Position numbers and translations under genes: made by a program. The notes below the pieces were generated by a model that saw only the letters and a program-made list of their open reading frames with translations, was not told the DNA's origin and did not search any database. Below, in pieces: positions 59,293-64,000 of a DNA stretch of 64,000 nt (position 1 is its first letter; each line of letters begins with the position of its first letter). This DNA comes from Lumnitzera littorea. Its lineage: Eukaryota; Streptophyta; Magnoliopsida; Myrtales; Combretaceae. The stretch lies in assembly GCA_024138015.1 (NCBI GenBank), contig JAMXBB010000010.1, positions 9,981,254 to 10,045,253 on the forward strand, read 5' to 3'.

Positions 59293-62178
59293 TGTAAGCC
59301 CTAAAGCCAAGCCAAGTCAAGTAACCGTAGGTTTGAGCTTAAAACTCAAGATTTAGGGCGATCGGCTAAAGGATTCGATCAAACCCAAATTATAAACTAT
59401 TGAGAGAAATATTAGTAAAATAACCCCGTAAACTTAAATTTAAGAAAATAAGTAGTAAAATAGGAGACTATAAAATTTTCAAATTTTAAGCATAATAATT
59501 GCTAATTATTAAAAAGGCGAAAAGTGTAATATAATAACTAATAAATTACTGGAGATAGATTATATGTATATTAAAAATTTTAGAATGACCAAAATAATAT
59601 TTAGAAATGTTCACGTGTACCCCACATGTATTTACATGTAAATTAAAATACGCGTAATTACCTAAATTGGCCGAAAACTAAGCAAATAATTAAAGAAAAA
59701 TATAAAATAATTATGGAAAAATCAGAAAAAATCAGAAGAGGATAAACTGAAGCAAGATCAGGTCGTTGTCAGAAAAAGAAAAATTAGCCAATAAAAATTG
59801 AACAACTTAAAAGCCAAAAATCAAGGAATTTGGACAAAGTCTTATCAAATTAATGCATAATAATTACTACAATTGTCTATAAATAAGGAAAAAATTTCCA
59901 GAAGTCATTTGGACAGTTTAGGATTTAAGAAAAATCGAAACATTGAAAAAATCGAGAGAAAATCCAGGAAAAAAAAACTGTGCAGATTAAACAAGTGAAC
60001 TAAAACCACCACCTAGGACCGAACCACCACCACCACCCTACACTAGAACCACCGCCCGGACCGGCCGACAACATTGGACCGGGTTTGGACGGGCAAAAAG
60101 CTTCGAACCGGTTAGTCATTTATTCACCCGATTTTTGTATAATTTTGTAAAATTAGTAATTTTGCCCAGAAAATTATGAAACTTGTTATTCTGAGGTTTT
60201 ATTGTATGTAGATTTAAGAAAAAATATTGATTTAGTTTAATTATGTCTGGAAATATAGGTTCCTTAACAAATTGTTCAAAACCGAGCATGATTAAACCGG
60301 AAAATAAATAGGCTTAGGAGTGTAGTTTGGAGCTCAAAATTTTTTTGTAGGATGCTCATATGATGTAGAACAGTACCATGAAGCCATTTTTTTAAAATTA
60401 ATTTTTGAAATTTTTAAGTTAATTTTTAGCCCTAAAATGATGGAAAAATTGCGTGATTTAGGATGAATTAGGTGATTAGGATGTTAATTACTGATTTGGA
60501 TCTTAATTAGATGTTTAGGGATGTTAATATCTGAAGTGGAACCTTAATCTTAGCCTTTGGGTATTAAGTATGGCTAATTAGGGAAATTAGGTAAGTAATA
60601 TAGGAAATTAGTAATATGTGAAAGTATAAATTAATAAATCTAAAAAAATAGGGTTATTTAGATAATATTATAATGGAAATCAGAAAAATAATAAATCTGA
60701 AATAATATTTAATTTTAAGTAAATATCTCAAAATGTAAGATTTTTACACATCGAGAATAAATCTGATACCTCAATTAGGGTTAGCGTGTACCGAATGGTT
60801 TAGAATACCAAATTACGATTCAATAGGATATTTAAATACCCGAGCGTAATGTGATTAATGTTACATTGGGATTCGAGCCTATTTAAGACTTCGGAATTAA
60901 AACTAGAATCTAGTTTAGGAGTCGAACCCCGAAATAGAGTACAACGAATCATTAGAGCGTTATAGGTATACATGGGGAAAATAAGTTACATTATGAATTA
61001 AAATAAGAATTCATAAAATATAAGTACTAAAAAGACCTATTTGTATTATAGGACACTCAAAGACAAATCAGCTCGCGACTAAGGGATCGAGCTATCGAGC
61101 AATTTCAAGTAAGTTGGGTTATTGCTTATTGTAATAGAGTACTAGTTTTGTAGTGCTCGGAGACTTAGGCTTATATATGCTTGTGATTGTAAGTAGTTTA
61201 CGCATGTTTTTGATGTATCTAAATTCGTGCTGAAACTTGCTTTGTGAGTGATTTGTGACTGATTGAATTGATATGAAATTGTTTGAACACCCTAAATGGA
61301 ATATAATCTTGGTCAACCTTAATAACCAAAAACGTCATGCATTGCAACCCGTTAGGGGATCATAGGACTCTCCAACCAAATACCAACCCCTTCAAAAGGG
61401 ATAGCGCAGGATTGTAAAATGGTCCCTTCTTCATCCTCAGTCGAACTAAGTGACAGGAGAGGAGGTCACGATGGGGGTGAAGTCAATAGTTCGAAGGTAG
61501 TCGCGGGAGGAGCGAGGTCTCCATTGCACAAGTCTGGGTTTGGTTGTGAGCTGTTGCATAACATGGAACTCCTCAACCCGGATTGGAGCGGGTGAAATTT
61601 CTCTGATTTCACAACGGACCGGACTACGTTGTGCGATGACACTTGATTGATGCATTGCATGAAAATAATTATTTGATAACCCTGTTTGTGCTTGTATGCA
61701 TTCATGAGTCTCCAATTCAACTTACTGAGCTGTAGTTACTCATACCCTTATAGATCCTTTTGCAGGTTCTGATTTGTGATCACTTCAAGTACTATACCGC
61801 CCTACAATTACCCAGAGGTTAGTCCCTTTGAAGCCAGGGGTGTGAGGATCAAGTTACTTAGTATAATGTGTAACGAGACTGACCTTGTAGTTAAAGGTTG
61901 AAGACTGCTAGTTATTCTGTAAATTAGTAAACTGTGGTGATTATGTAAAACTTCCTGAGAAACTCTGTGGACTTATTTATACTTATCTATGTTTATTAGA
62001 AATTGTAATACTTATCATAATTGCAGTATAATTATTAATTGAACTGTTTACTTCAAAGCGAGGAGTCGTCGACGCCTTGTGTAGATCATGTCTATGGTAG
62101 GCACTGTGAGGCCAGTTACTATCATAGAATGGTTTACACTGCGGGACTGTTGCGACTCTGTAACTTCAGGGCGTAATA
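59293..62178 (+). mobile_element. Long Gypsy solo LTR with GTATA target duplication
   Basis: The 2,886-bp segment starts TGTAAGCCCTAAAG and ends AGGGCGTAATA, a decayed version of the TGTAA...GGGCGTTACA LTR ends. GTATA occurs at 59288-59292 and again at 62179-62183. A TATA-like TCTATAAATAAGG near 59876 gives plus orientation. The less AT-rich interior (for example 60000-60110 and 61330-61640) has no gag-pol, so it is a solo LTR. The overlapping frames at 61446-61720 are LTR sequence. Confidence 0.75.
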
Positions 62179-64000
62179 GTATATATATATCATATTTGTT
62201 TAAATGTATAATCTAGTATATATGTGTAGTTAGAATATAATATATATGGAATGTAGTGTACAAGTTAGTTGGATAACTTATAAATAGCTGTGTTATATGT
62301 ATAATTAGTTCTTATTATAATTTATAGATATTACATGAGATGAACATAAGATTTGCTAAGGTGGTTATGAATGAATACTAATTAACAATCAAACATTAGT
62401 TGCATGGTTATTCAAAAGCTATCTTTAATAATGGTGCGATACTAACGTAGACTTGTTCACAAATAATTATTAAATGTAAACAGGTTGGAAAATGAGTGAA
62501 GTGCAAGTGATTTGCTATATAAATGGCCATATTGAGGAAGGGGAGAATAAGGTTTGTTATGATCAACAACCACCTATAGTAGTTGAGGTTTCATATAGAG
62601 CAAGTTCAGGTCGATTTAACGACCCATCGGGTTAAGTTAATCCACCAATGTCATGTTATTGAAGCTAGCAGGGATTACTTTCATGCTGTACTAGAGAATA
62701 ATGATTTACAAATCATGTACTCCAATAGTTTGGCAATCTTTAGAGGGTACTAGAGTATACCGATACCCTCATTTGGCTCCACGATATTGATCTACATAGC
62801 CAAACCAAGATTAACTAGGCTACTAAGCACATGCAGTGGCTAAATGAGTAAGTAGATCATCAGAACAAAATTGTACAGATGTCATACTTGGAGGGAGCAC
62901 ATGTAAGAGCGAATTTAGATTAGGATGCCTAATACCAACTAAAGATGAAGTGATACATTGGTCGAACTGCAGCCATAGTGGGATACTTGGTACATTGTCA
63001 CTTATTATGTACTTGTTTCGAATTATCTTACATTAAGAGTTAATCATTTAGTCTTCTATTTTTGCAAGCGGATTTCATCGACCAGCTGCTATAGATGACA
63101 TATGCAACTACACTAATGAACCAACTAGAATAATTTGAAATATTCTTACATTTGCAACACATTTTAATGTAATAATATGAAACTTTGATAGATAAAATAA
63201 AGAAGATTCCTACAATTGAAATTGTTCAACCCTCGATTAAGTTATGCTAATTTTTTTTTTTAATCTTTTCTTTTGAATTAAAATAAAATTTTTATCAAAT
63301 CACAAAATTATTATAAACAAAATATAAAAATCGTATGCTAAGTAACTTTAATAAAATATATTGAACAATAAGTTAAGAACTAAAATATTTTTAATACTTT
63401 AATATACACAAGAGTTTACCCCAAAAAAATAGCCATAGTAGTCTTAAAGTTTACTATAGGTCAGGCTTTTATTGTTATATTCTTTAAAGTTAAAAGATAC
63501 AATAGTATTAATTTTTTCTTTATTAGTATTATTCAATTGTTATTATAAAATAAGTATAAAGTATCTTAAAATCTGTACCCTATAGACTACCTTAATGTTA
63601 TACCCATATCCCATCCTATGAAGTAGGTTCTACAAAATTATCATCTGAAACCTATTCTGTAACCTTATTTATTAACCCAAAACCTACTCGGTAGAATAGG
63701 GGCCAGGAGGGTATTCTGTATAATAGGATTACCCGCTTACTCTTTGTAAATACCTAATTTTTACCCCCCTGTAATCCTAATTTTTATTTTACAAAAAAGG
63801 TCCTAATTCAAAAAATAAAATTATTATAAAAATTAAAAATAATAAAATAATAAAAATTGAAAAAAAAAAAGAAAAAAGAAAAATTAAAAATATTTTTTTA
63901 GATTTTTTTAGAAAGTAACTCATATTAAAGTCATTTGTTTTAGTTTTAGCTTAGTATAAATAAATATTTTAGAGAATCAGATGTTTTAAGTACAATTTAG
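62179..64000. other. Intergenic DNA
   Basis: The first 60 bases continue the 58-bp tandem repeat. The part at about 62470-63000 is less AT-rich but has no readable domain and could be a decayed transposon. From 63170 on it is AT-rich with poly-A and poly-T runs. Confidence 0.45.

Noticed and set aside
61446..61720. Two overlapping minus-strand frames of 84-89 codons
   Set aside because: They lie inside the solo LTR, antisense to it, in its GC-richer part; no domain was recognised.
1..64000. A previously undescribed multi-gene system, CRISPR array or biosynthetic cluster
   Set aside because: Only one intact gene is present. Other coding signals are known transposon families or a PMD relic, and no regularly spaced repeats of CRISPR type occur.

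Overview
The window is AT-rich, gene-poor nuclear DNA from a flowering plant, probably a eudicot. The evidence is a spliced HOTHEAD-type GMC oxidoreductase gene with GT-AG introns, Copia and Gypsy LTR retrotransposons primed by tRNA-Met-like sites, a Cassandra-type element carrying 5S rRNA-like sequence in its LTRs, a RICESLEEPER-like hAT transposase, a plant mobile domain relic, and many small inverted-repeat elements. I see no prokaryotic-style gene, no CRISPR array and no convincing tRNA gene.

Layout. 1-2150: AT-rich DNA holding copy 1 of an old segmental duplication. 2150-10207: two decayed Copia elements on the minus strand (A, 2150-5021, and B, 5494-10207), both truncated and joined through a lone Gypsy-like LTR at 5022-5493. 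10820-11303: a Cassandra-type element. 12230-13400: copy 2 of the segmental duplication. 14431-16010: a second, local duplication. 16250-29560: degraded transposons, including a probable hAT derivative, a candidate long solo LTR (19190-20908), a long-TIR element (23215-24345), a short LTR element with an intact target duplication (25337-26766) and a 430-bp tandem duplication (27741-28560). 29560-31720: a minus-strand plant mobile domain pseudogene broken by a 26-base C run. 31721-47400: mostly unassigned AT-rich DNA with CTCGAG-rich hAT-like elements, a Copia RNase H scrap, a Gypsy-like LTR and a Gypsy integrase scrap. 47413-51653: the one intact gene, a six-exon HOTHEAD (HTH) homologue on the plus strand. 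51849-54398: a Gypsy solo LTR with a perfect 5-bp target duplication, about 200 bp behind the HTH stop codon. 55645-57563: a hAT transposase pseudogene on the minus strand. 59293-62178: a second long solo LTR with a 5-bp target duplication, inserted in a 58-bp tandem repeat. 62179-64000: AT-rich, nothing recognised.

Only the HTH gene looks functional. It should encode a secreted flavoprotein of the family needed for epidermal cuticle formation and organ separation. The rest is layered transposon debris, and several solo LTRs point to loss of internal sequence by LTR-LTR recombination. I found no undescribed multi-gene system. The most informative structures are the Cassandra element, the chimeric Copia/LTR/Copia block, the solo LTRs with exact target duplications, and the small LTR element whose removal restores a perfect palindrome.
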